DNA of 64,000 nucleotides from Pomacea canaliculata. Taxonomy: Eukaryota; Mollusca; Gastropoda; Architaenioglossa; Ampullariidae. The position numbers were made by a program, and so were the translations under genes. Location of the stretch: positions 41,656,751 through 41,720,750 of the forward strand of contig NC_037590.1 in NCBI RefSeq assembly GCF_003073045.1. Reading direction: 5' to 3'. Position 1 is the first letter of the stretch. Each line of letters opens with the position of its first letter. The notes beneath the pieces were generated by a model. That model was not told the origin of the DNA. It did not search any database and saw only the letters and a program-made list of their open reading frames with translations. Positions 38,190 to 57,800 of this stretch are shown here, one piece after another.

Positions 38190-38719
38190 TACATACCCCA
38201 GTGCACTGCAACGAAGAGATTCAGGTCACACTAAGTACACTGGAGAGGTGTGTTATTATATCTGAGTAACACACTTCGTTACGAGTTATAGTCACCCGGC
38301 GTGCGTCTACCCCATCAATGATCTATTCGTCTCGAAGCTGCTGGTATTGTCTTCTGTAAGAGGAGTCGACCATTCTACATCACTTAATTCGGATAATGAT
38401 TGAACGTTTCGAACTGTCGGGCTCGTTACTAAATGTGCACAGCCCGAAGTCAACGACATCTGCGCCTACATCGCTAGGAAAATCGATCTGTGTCATCAAT
38501 AGGAATCCTTTAATTAAAATGGTTATGTTCATACGCTTCAGCAATAATTCTTAGTGTGTCATGAGTCATGACACCAACGGACCTTCTTTGCTGTCTGCCA
38601 GCGGGTCACTAAGGGCCAAAGGTCAGTGAGATCGCGTCCTTTGCCAATCAAAATATCGCTTATATCTTAGTGGAGGTCAATCATCTGTATGCAAACTGCG
38701 GAGGTCACATCCGGTAAAC
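38190..38719. other. RPIA upstream region
   Basis: No repeat or exon is recognised between the hAT target duplication and the RPIA start. It probably contains the RPIA promoter. No TATA box was found near the ATG. Confidence 0.4.
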
Positions 38720-44995
<6,276 letters not shown>

Positions 44996-45599
44996 AAGAG
45001 GTAGATGCCTTATATTTGATCTATATGTGGATTTGCATAGTCAAAAAGTTGTTTTATGTGCAGTTGTTGGTGATGGTTTGAGAAACATAAACCAAACTCT
45101 GGAGTGAACTAGAAGATTGAAAGCTAAAGGGTAATAATATCTGTGCAACACAGGTCTGTAAAACCGTATATTTCTGTTCTCTCTCAGATCCACTGAAATG
45201 CAGTCCTTGGCTGTCAACCGTGTTCAGGTCAAAGCCTTCACCATGGCATATATATATGTTTAATGTGTCATGGGGAGTTTTCTTTCACGATGTCTCAACT
45301 CTTAACTGGGCGATGTGTGTACCTCATTGCAATGTTGCAAGAACTACAGTTCCAAGATCACTTATCTGGAATTGTTATAAAGACTTTTTCTGTTTTCAAA
45401 TGATGAATTTCATATCTTTGTATCATTATCTTCATAGATTGTATTTGACCATTTTATTTGATTTAGAGGAACTTATTGAATTATGCATTGCCATGATAGC
45501 AACAATACTTCATGTGGATAGCCTTGATTCTACCCCCTCACTTCTTCCTGCCCGTGTTTTTGAGTATTTTATTGCAAAAAATGAACTGTTGGCATTGTA

Positions 45600-45774
45600 C
45601 AGTCGGACCTCAATAAGTAGACCTTCCCTAAGCCGAAAACCTCCCTATATCGAATTAATTGTTAGTTCCTGGCCAAATACCTGCGCCTATTACGCCATTT
45701 TCCCTAACTCGAAAACTCCGTAAGTTGCATTTTTTTTCAGGTCCCTTTCAGTTCAACTTATCAAGGTCCGACTG
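45600..45774. mobile_element. Tc1/pogo-like MITE
   Basis: Inverted termini CAGTCGGACCT, with further pairing inward, flanked by TA on both sides (45598-45599 and 45775-45776). It is 175 bp and noncoding. Confidence 0.8.
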
Positions 45775-45851
45775 TATATGAACATGATGTGCTAATCTGT
45801 TTTCTTCTGAAAATGTTTAAACACAAAGTACAATGGTTTGATGTGTTACTT

Positions 45852-46326
45852 TAGAGGTACTCAAAGTATTTTGGACCGTGGACCACTTTACTAAAGTAAA
45901 AAATATGGCAGAGCACCAAGGCCTAAAATCACTCTGTACCATGAATTTCAAAATTTAAATTTGCTTCATTATAATTCAAAACTAAATGCACTTTTGACAG
46001 TAGTATAGTAATAAGTTTACATAAAATTACATACTTCGCAAAGTACACATTAAAATTAAAAATAAGGAAGTGCACTGCATTACTAAGAGTAACGAATGGC
46101 GTGGTGAAATGACATTGTGCTAGCACTGTGACATAAAGACTTAGTTGGTAAGCAAGTGTTTTATGCAAACGAGCTATTGGGCATCGATAAAATTAAAACT
46201 TGTGTAAAATCAATGCTGCACTAATTAGTGTATCTGGCGATTTAAACATCACTTTGCTAACATATGATGACTGTCAGCCGCGGACCACCTGACTTGTGCC
46301 TGCGGACCACACTTTGAGAACTACTG
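45852..46326. mobile_element. Old hAT MITE
   Basis: The ends are inverted copies of a hAT-type terminus: TAGAGGTACTCAAAG at the left and the reverse complement of CAGTAGTTCTCAAAG at the right. Both flank GGACCAC or GTGGTCC stretches. Flanks TGTTACTT and CGTTACAT are an 8-bp duplication with two mismatches, consistent with age. Confidence 0.7.
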
Positions 46327-49300
46327 CGTTACATTAAAGCAAATATTACAACTTAAGTCCATTCCAGCTTGATAAATACTGGCTTCTAGATTGTGTTTCT
46401 CAAATTAAGGCATCATTTTCAATACTTTCATCAGCCTGTTTTATGTTAGTGTGATGTCACTTGCATCACCCCAATGGATGTATAGATAGCATTGTCTACA
46501 GCAGCATAATGTTGAAATTCTGCTTTATTTGTTTTAAGTTAAAACACTTTTGTGCTAAGTTCATGTCTGTTGTACTGCTGTCACTGAGGAAGCTTTGTGG
46601 ATAAGCTAAATTGCGAGGCCCTTCATTTTCTAAGCAGAGCACTTGGATTTCCATAACTACAAAACTTTCTTGTTGCATTACTGATTCAGATAGTCTGTAA
46701 ATAATCAAATTACCAATTTAAAAAATTAAATGGTGCATGTATTTTTGTTATATGCTTGAAACAACAGATTCAGAATGGTAATGCTTCAAACTGCTGCCAT
46801 AAAACAGATTTTAAAAATGTTTGTAGCTTTGTGAATCCTTTTCCCAGACCTCAGAAGTTGGGTATGAAATTTTTTGTATTCTGTGAATACACACTTCAAC
46901 AGTTTTGAAATCATTTTATCTTCTACATAAGATTCTGCAATATATTTATTTTTACCAACAGATAGTTTTCTCTTAATTTTTAAACTATTGTGAATTTTCA
47001 TTCACAGCAGTAGTGGTAAATTTGCACTGATGTAGTTTTTCCTATATATGTGAAAAGGTTATTTCTGGCTGTCCCACTTAACTGTTTGTTAAGATATGTC
47101 ATCTGTCAAGCAATACTTGTGAATATTTCTTTGCTTTCTTTGATTGTAATAGGTCTTTGTCCATCCTTTGTATGATATTCTCAAAATTGAGATTTAAGTT
47201 GACACATATGGTGACTGCTCAAGTTCAAAAGTTAGTGAAAATGTGGTCAAATGCAACGTCACACTGTTCATAAGCTGCTCATTCTTGATTTTATAACTGT
47301 TTAAAATGTCTGATTTCCTAATTTTATAAGTGTTTGACATGTGGATGTGAAAAAAATTACTCATGGTGCATGTGGCAGCATAATGCAAGCACAATTTTGT
47401 GTGCATTCACGCACGTCAACTAAAAATCATCATTTCTTTGACTTTGCTTTGTAATCACAGTTATGGTTTGGGAGAGTGTGCTCATGGATGATGTGAAATC
47501 AACCATCCTGTCATATTTTTGACAGAAAAATTAAGGTGATGTTGATCATCAAAAATGAAGGTTGAAATTACAACTGCATAAAGGTCTTTCTTGAAAAGTC
47601 TAATTTTTTAATTTTGTGCAAAAAGTGTGTCAATACAGGTGGATTTTTTTCTATGCAAAAATCATTTGAAATAAAAATGTCTCTCAAGTTATATCTTTAT
47701 GAGATCAGGCTCCTGGCTTCATTCCTTATTTTATAAAGGGTGTGTTATTGATCTACATCTCTTATATATAAAATAATACTTGGGATCATTTTTTCTGCCT
47801 TTCAGAAGCTTGCTAAAACAATCTTTCAAACATAACAGCTGGTAAAGAATACCTAAATGCTCACAGAAATGGTCAATAACAGAAGTTCATTTTGAAAGAG
47901 GCTGCTGTTGAAATACTTCTTTCATCATCAACATAGTGAACGCACGGGATATGCATGTTGCATTATCATAGCATAAAATGAAAGAACAATTGAAAACCTG
48001 TTTACTTTCTTGTCAACAGAGCATTTCGCCAAAATACCAGTTATGGGCAAAATTATATAAAAGTTGTAGTTTGCAACTGAAAAAAATTAACCTGAAGTGT
48101 TAGGGTAGTAGAATAGTGCACAGAATCCATTCTCTTTAAGGTTCTTTTTAAAATGGCCAATAGCACAAGCATACTTAGTCTGCTAAAGAATTTATTCAAT
48201 TGACAATCCTGCTTTTTTCTGGTTTATTGAGAAGATTGTAAGGCAATTACAATACAAGCTGTTTATCTTATCAGTATTATAAAATGCTGTTATTTTCATA
48301 ATTTCCTTAGTAAAAGTTCATGCACCTCATACCTTAGCAAGCGCATAAGCATACATCCATGCACACACAGACTTACAGACATGTAGAACATATTTTTTCC
48401 TTGGTGTATCAAACAAAACTGTACATGATATTTTGCAGATAAACTGATATGACGGCAACCAGTACATTCCACCATCAGGTCACTTCCAACAAACCGTAAT
48501 TGCACATACTGCTACTTACCTTCATGATATACACCTGCATTTCTTGTTTTTAAAAAAAACAAAACACAACAATTAGTTCAAAGATCTTCTGTTATAGATT
48601 AAGCAAGTCTTGGAAACCACCACCTTACACCCCTTCTCTCTTTAAAAATATTACTGTAACAAAATCAAATTGCACTACGATATTTAAATTAAAGGCCGAA
48701 AAGACCCAGTTTACCACAAACATAAAATGAACAATATAAAAGCATTGTTTGTGACCTAACTTTTGGCAAGGGAAGAAAATGGTGGCTTTCAAGGAACTGT
48801 CATGCATTTATGAATCACTTGTTGGATAGGAAGACAACAGTTGAGAGTAAATGCAGGTCTCCCTGACACTTCAAAACAAAAGTGGTAAAATATCCGCTGA
48901 AATAATCACCACCTGCATTATACTCTGCAGGATGGCATTTCAGTCTGAATAGCATCTGAAAATCACAAAGGTCTGGCCTCTTGAAAGCATATTAAAAAAA
49001 AAACAACCCTGCATGCTCTTACTTTCACATTTAAATGCAAACACCATACCATCTTGGCCAATAAATACTGCTGTAAGATGAATTTAAAGCAATTACATAA
49101 ACTATACTCTTAATACTTCAAGCACAGTCATCAGGTTCATGTTTTTTGCAGATAATTAACAGCCCTAAATACAAAACTTTAAACGCAATACGAAAGATTT
49201 TCCTAATGATACAAATAATAGGGGTACTGTATATGTCGGACTGGCATCTACCTGCATGAAGTTGCTATTCTTTCCATATCTTGTATATGCTGGTTGGTGG

Positions 49301-49430
49301 CAATGTGATGTGCAAGGAGTTTATCTGCAGAAAGGATACAAGATTTCAATAATGCATTTCTGAAACTACTATGCTTGTTCAGGTAAGCATTGCACCGATG
49401 CCAGGGCTGCAAAGTCATGTCCCAAAACTG

Positions 49431-49436
49431 TTTATT
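49431..49436 (-). terminator. Candidate poly(A) signal of the RING gene
   Basis: AATAAA on the minus strand about 430 bases after the stop; another lies at 49472-49477. Which is used cannot be told from sequence. Confidence 0.35.
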
Positions 49437-49862
49437 TCAGTTGTAACTGTAAGCTTGTGTGACTAATTAGGTTTATTATCTCAATATCAAAAGGTAAGTT
49501 GGTGGAATGCATATGATAGGAGGATGCAATTTTGCTATATTGCTATGCAAGGAAGTAGACGGCCATATGTACTTTGTGTTAAGGCGTTCTAAAAGCTTAG
49601 CACATTCACATATCCTATTATTAATTGTACGTCATACAGAAATCCACTTTTCTTTTGAGAAAAATGCCCGAAAGAGGGAGAACTGAAGATTGCACAGAAG
49701 ATAACCCACACTGTTTGCTTTTATGTCTTGACTATGTGAATCCATAAACACACTGGAGTGAGATACGTGTGCAAGGCATCAACAGTTGTAGCAGATGAAT
49801 CGCCCCCCAACTACCATGGCTTTGTCAGGGACGTGGAAAGAACAGCACCCATGACCTACATC

Positions 49863-52627
49863 TCAGACAGCACTGGTGGAGTTTGCTGCTGCATACATAA
49901 GGCCAGTCCTTTCACCAGGAAGGGACATAACCTTTGTCTTGCACATTGGACAGGTGTTGTGCTGATCAAGCCACTGTTGTAAACATCTGGCAAGAAGTAG
50001 AATTGCCAAAATATTTTGTGAATTTTCACAGAATACCAAAATGCAAGTAATGAATATCTGATGTGAGGGACATGTATGTTTCAGATACATGTAGGTGCAC
50101 TACACATTACTCAAAAGATAAACGATAGCCATACTGATTCATACTGAAGGCAAAAGTTACCTATATAAAACAACACATCTGGCCCACTTACATCAACATG
50201 AAATCTTTGCATAAGTTGGATTAAATAATTTCAAAGTCTTGTGGCTAGTAAAGATCTAGAGGATAATGCATATGAAGCAGAAGGAAAACCCAAGGAGAAA
50301 GATGGAGATGAAAACCTATGAGGAAAAATACATAATAAAAGGAAAAAATTTGAATCTTCTTGAAAAAATTAACAGTGAATAAAAACTTACATTTTTAAAA
50401 ATCTAAATATTGTGCAACTAATAATACAAGGAATTCTGTGCTGGACAGTAAATTTCTAACTCTATAAAAACTATGAAGATAACATCACAAGGCTATACAG
50501 GCTGCATAAGGATGAAGAATAAAGTAAAACTGAACTTTTGAGGACTTTGTAAATAAAATAGACTACTTTGGAATAAAGAAAATATTTTGGGTGACTGTCA
50601 GTGATCTCAACAAAACAGTCTTTACAATGTACCCAACAATGGAGAAAAAAACTAATTTACTTTGTATGGAAGCCATGGCGACAAGGGCACAAAGCAATCT
50701 TCTCCTCATCATGAAACTCGTCTAGGCATACAGGACACACCTGATAAAAGACCCATAGCTAGATATTCCAGATTAGTGAAAGACTAGTCTTTGATTTTTT
50801 TTAAATGGAGCCATTCAGAAATATGTAGAAATATATCACACTGTACTGGACATTACTTTTACATAGTAACTATACCTGCTCAATAAATTATTGCTCATTC
50901 AAACTAGTGAGACACTATTTATTAAGGATCTCCGTACATTTCAGAAAAAAAAAAAAAGGTGAAAGTTGTAATCATTTTCCCATTGTTCTTTCCTACAACC
51001 TACATCTATTTTTAAGGCTGAGGAGATAACAAAGCCATACTGGCAATGGCAACACCTATTTTCATCTTAATACATGTCCACCATACATGTCCTAAGCAAA
51101 TTTGTTTGCAATCATGGCACTTTTCACTTCCCTGTACAGGTGATTACTAAGAGTTGCTTTTATCAAGAGCATAAGACAAAAATCAATTTTAAAATATAAC
51201 TTACATCATTTTTCAGCTTTTTGCTCTGAGGTGAATACTTCAACTGTTTGGAGTAGAGGGTAAAAAAAGACAGCATTTAGTAGAAATATCCAGTGGTCCA
51301 GTACAACAGAACATTATGTGCCACCATCTTAAGATTTGCAAGCATATATTTATATACACAGCCATCTATGCACTTTTTCGAACCCAAGAAAAAGTCAAGT
51401 ATGTGAAAAATCACACAAATATTCTTCTTGTTCTTTGGTGATTGCAATTACAATAAATGATTTGAGTGTGCAATACTGTTTGTATCACATAGGTAACATA
51501 ACCTATTTACAGTTATTTGCAATTTGCAGTGTCCATGATAGTACAAAATTAGTATCTGTATAATTAAAAAAATTATAAAATCGCTTATATGATATATTTA
51601 ATTCTCTGCTTGACAGGACTTCAATGTGCTTAAAAATAAACAGCACAAAATAAAAACCAGCAGAAGAGATACCGGCAGCTGCTAAAGGTTTTATTAATAA
51701 CTAGTGAAGTGACAGGGGTGTGACACTCCAAAGGGGCCAAAGAAAGGGATGAAACACTGCCACAATCTCTCCTATGATGTGAGGCAAATGCAGGAGGTCT
51801 GCATGAAAAGACAAGAGCTATGTGGTTGACAGGACATTAGGAATAATAAAAAGGGTGGAGTTTTATGCATGTAACTTTTCACTAAATGATTGAGAGAGAT
51901 GTGTCAATTTGGTGATGGCAACAACAACAGGCTATGTCTGTGGGAAGACTGACCAAGAAAATGTATGAACTGCTTTTCAAAATTCTTTTCATTTAAAAAT
52001 GAAGATATGAACCTCTAGATTTTATTTAACATTGCATCTTCACTTACCTGGCTGTAACCACGCTCTTCTGCAGACTGTCGTTTAAGCCTACAGCAAAAAT
52101 GTTAACTAAGAAATAAAAATAGCTCACATGGTGATAAAAAATTAGTCATTTACAGACTTCAGTTCTGTATGTTCTAGTGTAGATTAAAAAAAGGCTATTA
52201 TTCAATGTAGGTTAATATATGGCATCTCATATGACTAAGCAGATAGCTAACACCACCTCCACAGAAGTTGATGCAATAAACAAGACACTAATTATAGTTG
52301 TTGGAAAGGGGATTAAAGACACAAAGAGGTACAAATTATGCAACCTCCAGTATTAAAATGTTTCTTATCCTAGTCTAAAGTGACATACCGCAGATTCTGC
52401 GGAATACTTCAGCTAAGTATTATATAGATGGACAGAGAAAAGGGCTATCAGTTCTGGTGTGTACAAAGCATATAGTTTTATCAGCTTTCTTGTGTGTGAT
52501 GGCTGTATGCTGCTCACCGCCAAAGGTAACAGCAGAAACAAAAGCTAAGAAGCAAAGTCAGCATGCCAACTCCCAACAGTGGAAGCGATGTGTTGAATGG
52601 CAGAGTTGAGGTCTGTGTGTCCGACAT
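49863..52627 (-). CDS. RNF24/RNF122-like transmembrane RING-H2 E3 ligase (5 exons, 130 aa)
   Basis: Membrane-anchored ubiquitin ligase of the RNF24/RNF122 type, which in vertebrates acts at Golgi and ER membranes. Minus-strand exons in gene order: 52627-52518, 52087-52048, 51243-51205, 50740-50661, 49986-49863; all GT/AG and phases fit. One membrane segment covers residues about 15-35 (GVGMLTLLLSFCFCCYL), followed by a basic stretch. The RING-H2 domain has CPVC, then CRHGFH and KC, then CPMC, with all eight zinc ligands and the family's LDEF and WL positions. The tail after the RING is short. Human RNF24 and RNF122 are about 150 residues, so this is a compact member. The start is the first ATG of exon 1, before the membrane segment. 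Which vertebrate paralogue it matches cannot be decided here. Confidence 0.88.
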
Positions 52628-52856
52628 GGCTTATCTCTGCTGTGCATCTAGAAACATCTTGGCAGCAGCAGCAAACACTGCGGTCTGTCAGTGAACATGG
52701 CAAAATGATGCTGCATCAGAAGTAGTAAAAGTGTAATAGTACAAGCATTCAAATTCAGCCTCATCTCTTTAAGAAAAGTCTAGCATAATCAAGCAGGCTC
52801 ATCTTTATCTATGCACTTATTTAATGTTTGTTATGGTTTCATTGCTTTGCTGATGC

Positions 52857-53754
52857 TTATGTTTCTTGTATGGTTGACTGCGTGTTGTCAGCATATAACT
52901 GGTAAGAAACATGGTGAGACTGGATGCATAATGAAAGTGGTTTCATATAAAGAATGAACAAAACTGGGCTAAGTACTGAAGCTTGGGGGACCCCACAGGA
53001 AAGTGGAACAGGGTTAGATGTTTGACCATCAACATCAGACCTGGGCAAAGGCCAGCCCGCGGGCTGGATCCGGCCTGCCTCCTGTCTCTGACAGGCCCGT
53101 CCGCTGGCCCACCCGCTAGTATATATACTATATATACAGTATTGGGTAAAACTGAGTTAACTATATTAGTCCGGCCCTCTAAAACCATCCCAATTTCTCA
53201 TGCGGTCCCTTGGGAAAATTAATTGCCCACCCCTGATCAACATAGTCTGGGTCCTGTTTGTGAGATAGGAGTTGAACCATGAGAGTGCAGGTCTAGATAT
53301 TTCATAGAGGGTGTAAAGTCTATGAAGAAGCAATGAGTGGTTGATAGTGTTGAATGCAGCAGACAGGTCCAATAGATCGAGTTGAGGCAGAAACATCATC
53401 ACTATCAAGGCAGATAATGCCTGTGGTTACTTTAATTAGAGTAGTCTCGATGCTATGAAAAGTTCTATATGCCGAATGAGCTTGTGGGATAAGATGGTTT
53501 TGAAAAAAGGTCCAGAACTGTGTCAAAACTACTTTCTCCATAATCTTGGAGAGAAATGACAAATTGGAAACTGGGCAACAGTTGCTCAACACATTGATGT
53601 CAAGAGTGGAGTTCTTAAGTAGTGGCCTCACAAGGGCATTTTTAAACAAAGATGGGAACACACCCTTTGAAAAACTGACATTTACAATATTTGGGATGGT
53701 AGGAATATCTAAAAACTCAAGAAGGCTTGTGGGTATTGGATCTATAACTGGCAA
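52857..53754 (-). pseudogene. 5'-truncated CR1/L2-like LINE reverse transcriptase, interrupted by a hAT MITE
   Basis: Minus-strand pieces in order: a domain start reading DPIPTSLL, then VSNLSFLSKIMEKVVL, LDLSAAFNTINHSLLLHRL after a frameshift, GVPQASVLSPVLFILY and the polymerase box variant YADNTQ. The active box is normally YADDTQ, so a catalytic Asp is replaced by Asn. The MITE at 53036-53235 splits the frame. The endonuclease half is absent. Inactive. Confidence 0.85.
53036..53235. mobile_element. hAT MITE inserted in the LINE remnant
   Basis: Begins CAGACCTGGGC and ends GCCCACCCCTG, with a perfect 8-bp duplication ATCAACAT at 53028-53035 and 53236-53243. It is 200 bp, the cleanest copy of the family also seen at 16796-18099 and 35458-35621. 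Confidence 0.93.
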
Positions 53755-54805
53755 GTTGTTGGCTTAGCTTTTAGAATAATCACAATTTTCCCAATTTCTG
53801 TGTTTGTTTTGTCATGTATATCTGATTCTCTGCCAGCAAGCCATGATGAGTTTTCCTAAAGATACTTGATTTTGAGAACACTTGCTTGCTTTTTGTTCAC
53901 TATTATTTTGCTATGAGAAATACCTTACTAGAAATCTCTGTTGTTTTGGATTCTCCTCAGTTTCTTATTACCTGAGATTATCATACTATTGCTAAGACGC
54001 ACATAAGTTCTGACTGTTTTTAAACTGTGCTTTGTAATCCATATCGTTGGCATCTTTTCACCATTTTTTGTTTAAATAACGACGTATTACGCTCCGCATC
54101 ATCTAAGTAGCTTCTTACAGATACTTACAGACAGTTACACCATTGGAATTTAAAAGGAACAAAAATCGCTGGTACAACCTCTCCGAAAATGAAAAGCTGT
54201 TAATATTATTGCACGTAATGATGTAGATTATTTTTATGTAAATGGCAAGTCGTCAATCAAAAGAGTCATGAGACTCGCCAGCTATGTCAGCGATGTAAAC
54301 AATGTAGCGACAACACTTACACAAGTAAATTCATATATAAGAACTTTTATACGTAGACACATGTGTGTGTGTGTGAAAAACTTAAATACATAGATGTCTT
54401 TTAGTGAAAATTTTCTACATAAAATAGAAGTAAAAGATTGTTTCCAGCAACACTTAGCGGTGACGTCATTTATCGACAGTTCTAAATAATAAATAAATAA
54501 AAAATACACTAAAAGGAAAAACATAACTTTCTCTAACATAGAAAATTATATTTCTGCATTTTGACATTTTTTTTAAAATATATGATGAAATCATTTTATG
54601 GGCTTAAGGTTATCTCTCTTCCGTTTCTGTTGCTCACGTGACTTTACAACAACATGGAGACGGTTGGTGCAAGTATTGCAACATCACTTTTGTAATATAA
54701 AGAAATTCTTATCCAGTTGGACAAATCTAAGATGATCAGAAAGCCGTGCAAAATAAGTTCCAAATCTTCGCGCTTTAGCAGCAGCATAAATCAAGTTGTG
54801 AGAAA
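53755..54805. other. Interval upstream of FBXW4
   Basis: AT-rich. The right end (from about 54600) likely contains the FBXW4 promoter and 5' leader. No repeat or exon is recognised otherwise. Confidence 0.4.
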
Positions 54806-57800
54806 ATGGAAAGAGCGGGTCAAATATCTATCAGTCCTACTTCCCGATCATCGGTGGGAGAGATTGATAATCAGTCGGGGGAACGCGTGTCTACCTCCTT
54901 GTCGTTTACCTTACTCGATCTTCCAGACGATGTTCTTTACATTATCTTCGACTACTGCAGCCCGGGAATTCTTTGCACGATATCAAGAGTCTGTAGACGT
55001 TTGCGTATGCTGGCTTCAGAAGACTGCGTCTGGCAACGACATGAAAGAGAGAGAACCGTTATGAGACTGAAACAAAACCGGTAATAACTTCTTTTGTAGA
55101 GATATGCACCGTGAAATGATGAATTTCCTTCAACAAATGCATGTAAAAAAAAATAAAGCTTTTCGCTGTTCATACATTTTACAACCCAGCATTATTCTCA
55201 GTTATAAACATACATTGAACGGTTTTCTAAATTAAATGACAGTCGTCTTTGGTATTGTGTGTACGAAATTCTAGAGGGGAAGTATTTATGACATGAAAAT
55301 ATCTGCATATTTTGCATATCTGAGATATATAGACTAGGCTAAAATAAATAGGTTTTATCTCCCCTTGATACAGCCTTTTATTGTCATGTTATTTTGTTGA
55401 GAATTGTTTATATTTTTTTATCGCACATGTAATACTATTCAAACAATTCTTCGTTTGGAACACTGTATTATGCAACAAGATTAATTCATAGTGTCAAAAC
55501 TTGGGAAAGAAAAGTGACATATAACATATAAACACATAAAATGAGACTGTAAGCCAGTTACATAGAAGTAGCATCTATATTGTGTTTGTTTCTACTTACA
55601 ATCAATCATATCAGAAGTGTTCAGATTTGTCAGAAATGTTTTTCAAATCGGTACCAACTGACATTATGACAGGAGTAAACATTTTCCATATATTAATATT
55701 TTGTTTTTGATTGTCATGGAACATTGGTTTTAAAAAATTGTATTTTATTTGCAGAAAGGTGTATGGACTGAAAGAAAGGTATCGAGTTGCTGTGAACTGG
55801 GAGAAAGGTCATCACCAAGATTCATGGTTGTTGAGACATAACATCAGGTTGGTTTTGACTTTTTAAAAATAAATTAATAAAATTAATTTAATAGAACAAT
55901 TTTTTAAAAATTATTTTCAATTATCTGTACACTGCAGTTTTTAATGTCTGGCTCAGATTACTTCAGCTCAGTTTTTCGATGACATTTGATCAATTAAGAC
56001 TCCTTCACTCTACATAATTGTCAACAAAATTATCTTTAGATTTTTTCTGATAACTGTGTTGCAACTTTTTTTTCATTTTTTGAGCACAGACTTCTCCCAT
56101 GGGTGCAGAAGGATGAAAATATCCTATGGATATCAAGGGGTAACCAAATCTGTAAATTTCATGTCAAAAGCAGTGGCCATTTACGGGAGTACCAGATTGG
56201 TCCTCTGCGTGGTCTGGAGGCAGATGTGACTCGATTTGTTGTCAAAAATGGCCTTGTAGTCAGTGGATGTAGGTGAGATTAATAAACATTAAATGCAAAA
56301 AGAAGAACAACATTGTTTGTTCCAATAAACTAAGTATATTTTAAAGGAACTATATTTGAAACATTTTAAGTTTACTTGGATCCACAGTATTTGAGTTATC
56401 ATGATAGAGGCTGATGTGTATAGGGACTGAAATAAAAAGTAAAATATTTGTGGTGTGTGAAAACTTTCTGTAGCAATCTTTCCCTTTCTCTTAGCTCCTG
56501 TTTCATTCACCGTGCCTGTTTCATGATGGAAAGATTCTTCTGCGGAACATGTTTGGTTTCTTGTTTAGCTGTTATACTTTGTGCAGACCACTTTGCATTT
56601 AGTTCAAGGGCTTGACTGACAGTGCAGTAAAATGTCAATATGTTGGTAGGGGCTCTCTCAGGGCAAAACAAAGGGAGTATCTCTTCCTCCTCCTCCTCAT
56701 CATCATCCCCTAATCATGATGTTGTTGAGACATCAGTAATAACATTTATTACAATCTTTGCAACGTTTTCCCTGTTGTTTTTTTTTTTAGCTTTTCAATC
56801 GTCTTTGGGGATGCAAGTCTTTATATTACTAACAGATGGGAAAACATTAACTTCAACACTGTATTAGTGACCTTGAAGGAAAGTTCATGCAGTGTGTAGA
56901 CAATACAGAATATACTCACACTAGTAGAGTCAGAAGAAATATACCAAAAACTTTGAAGTGGTACTAATCAGGGCTTTGTCTTGCATCCAGAGGAGGAGGT
57001 GTATGTGCATGGGAAGCTACATCCTGTGTGCTTCTGTTGCGACACAGCTACCTTCACAGGAGCGACACACAATGTGTAGATATGGTGGATGACCTTCTCA
57101 TTTCAGGGTCAAAGGACAAGACAGTGAAGGTAAAAATGTCACATCTTGGAACCTCTTATATGTAATGTTAGCCATGATACCATTAATTTAATAGTAATGA
57201 TAACTGGAGACACATTGGCCTTGTTCAACATGGTCATGTCTGTCTTTTTGAGAAATTGGAGTAAAATCCAGATAAATATTTTTCTGTTTGGGATAACTTT
57301 ACTGATGACATTTGAAATCTGCTGCAGTTTACACCAATGTTCCGTAAGGACCTGACTGTGGTGAAGTCCTTTAAGATTGGTGATCGAGTCTGGTCTTTGT
57401 CTGTGTCACCAGACAAAAAGTAAGTTGTAGCAGAAAACATAATTTTTTGAAGTGACTATTTACAAATGTCATTAAAACATGATTTTTACCTCCCACATAT
57501 TGAAAGTAACCTAACAAATATTTCATGTGAAAACATTAATGCTTAATGTTTTAGTAATGTTAAAGCTTAATGCTTAACTTGAAGAACATTTCACAGGCAG
57601 AAAGACCTGCAACAGTGGTAGTCAATTGTCTTGATGTTTTCACAATTTCTTCATTACTGATCATCTAGTTTCTTGTGTAATACCAGTCTATTCACAAGAC
57701 AGTAGTAGACTAACATAGTTTTATAATAATTGATGCCCTTTCACTTTTATCAAGAATCATTCATTTCCTCATTTGTTGACAGGACCTTAGCTGTGGGGGG

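Larger units (their letters stand above)
44996..49862. other. Interval between RPIA and the RING gene
   Basis: The left end is presumably RPIA 3' untranslated sequence and the right end the 3' untranslated region of the minus-strand RING gene. Two MITEs (45600-45774 and 45852-46326) are recognised. The rest is AT-rich, and I see no coding exon. Confidence 0.5.

Noticed and set aside
45220..45723. 167-codon open frame after RPIA
   Set aside because: It runs into a MITE, lacks any domain and is within probable 3' untranslated sequence.
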